Assembly (NCBI GenBank): GCA_017408185.1
Contig: JAFQVE010000413.1
Coordinates: forward strand, 1 to 6,374
Length of the DNA stretch: 6,374 nt
Origin: Oscillospiraceae bacterium
Lineage (GTDB): Bacteria > Bacillota_A > Clostridia > Oscillospirales > JAAYXM01
Direction: 5' to 3'
Part shown: positions 6,121-6,374 of the stretch, piece after piece
Position numbering within the stretch: the stretch's first letter is position 1
How the letters are laid out: each line of letters begins with the position of its first letter
The notes under the pieces: generated by a model
Seen by the model: only the letters and a program-made list of their open reading frames with translations
What the model was told of the DNA's origin: nothing
Databases searched by the model: none
Made by a program: the position numbers and the translations under genes

Positions 6121-6277
6121 ACACCTCATCAGTCACCTGCGGTGACAGCTTCCCCTCAAGGGGAAGCCCAGCGTGTCGAAAAACTTTCGACACGCTGACG
6201 GGCTGTCCAAAAAGGCGTGAGATTGGCAGAATAGAACCCGAAGGTGTATATGAATACTCCGAGGGATGCCTTCGGGC
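6121..6277. repeat. Hairpin-rich intergenic repeat element
   Basis: Successive inverted repeats: TCACC/GGTGA (6133-6145), GCTTCCCCT/AGGGGAAGC with a 2 nt loop (6148-6167), CAGCGTGTCGAAA/TTTCGACACGCTG with a 3 nt loop (6169-6197), and CCCGAAGG/CCTTCGGG with a 24 nt loop (6237-6276). The left part resembles short REP-like repeats I recall from intergenic regions of gut Clostridia genomes; this is recollection, not a search. Only one copy is in the window and no flanking target duplication is clear. No protein gene is convincing here. Confidence 0.65.
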
Positions 6278-6288
6278 AAAACAAGCGG

Positions 6289-6323
6289 AAAATCCCTTGA
6301 AACTCGATGTTTCAAGGGATTTT
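6289..6323. terminator. Strong bidirectional terminator-like hairpin
   Basis: AAAATCCCTTGAAAC (6289-6303) and its exact complement (6309-6323) form a 15 bp stem with a 5 nt loop. The T-run on each strand is the end of the stem, as in bidirectional terminators. It could close a plus-strand transcript from the repeat region, or stop minus-strand transcription entering from the right. Confidence 0.65.
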
Positions 6324-6341
6324 GTCAAACTTTGATTCAAA

Positions 6342-6354
6342 CGCAAAAGTTGCG
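6342..6354. repeat. Small hairpin CGCAA/TTGCG
   Basis: A 5 bp perfect inverted repeat with a 3 nt loop, directly next to the hairpin at 6354-6372. No function is evident. Confidence 0.3.
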
Positions 6355-6372
6355 GGCGGATAATATCCGCCC
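6354..6372. repeat. GC-rich hairpin at the right edge, possible terminator
   Basis: GGGCGGAT (6354-6361) and ATCCGCCC (6365-6372) form an 8 bp stem with a 3 nt loop. The window ends 2 bases later, so a plus-strand T-run cannot be seen. On the minus strand no T-run follows. It may belong to a gene outside the window. Confidence 0.45.
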
Positions 6373-6374
6373 CT

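Noticed and set aside
6098..6346. 82-codon minus-strand frame in the right-hand intergenic region
   Set aside because: It reads straight through the inverted repeats and the terminator-like stem. Such frames arise from intergenic repeats and show no domain or good start signal.
6121..6372. CRISPR-like array from the series of repeats
   Set aside because: The repeats are inverted and different from one another; there is no recurring direct repeat with regular spacers.

Overview
The window looks like a stretch of chromosome from an anaerobic gut or rumen Clostridia member (Oscillospiraceae/Ruminococcaceae-like). This is inferred from a tRNA-sensing T-box leader, strong AAAGGAG-type ribosome binding sites, near-consensus sigma-A promoters with 17 bp spacers, a GH78 rhamnosidase, and a hairpin-rich intergenic repeat of a type I recall from gut Clostridia. 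All four protein genes are on the minus strand, so they are described from right to left.

Far right (6073-6374): no credible protein gene. It holds a run of perfect inverted repeats, including a 15 bp-stem terminator-like hairpin at 6289-6323, and a possible plus-strand promoter at 6084-6112. Next to it (6026-6072) are a consensus minus-strand promoter and a perfect 17 bp palindrome resembling an operator of the FadR branch of GntR regulators.

This promoter drives a two-gene operon (5999 to 4059): a fold-type I PLP aminotransferase, then an HpcH/HpaI-family class II aldolase 9 bp downstream. Its ribosome binding site overlaps the aminotransferase stop codon. Together the enzymes could interconvert an amino acid, a 4-hydroxy-2-oxo acid, and pyruvate plus an aldehyde. 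Next comes a cytoplasmic GH78 alpha-L-rhamnosidase (3938-1719) with its own promoter and short leader; its start is placed inside the longest open frame.

From 1688 to 1 lies the most unusual unit. A promoter with a -35 of TTGACA, a -10 of TATAAT and an A/T-rich upstream stretch starts a roughly 300 nt T-box riboswitch. The riboswitch ends in a strong terminator just before an open frame that runs off the left edge. That frame fuses an XRE-type helix-turn-helix, a cupin domain and an ANL-superfamily acyl-CoA synthetase of the MACS type. The synthetase is therefore probably switched on by an uncharged tRNA, and it carries its own regulator-like front end. My hypothesis is that it activates a branched-chain or aryl acid scavenged for amino-acid synthesis by reductive carboxylation. 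The T-box specifier codon, which I could not fix uniquely (AUC, UAU or CUA), would then name the amino acid.
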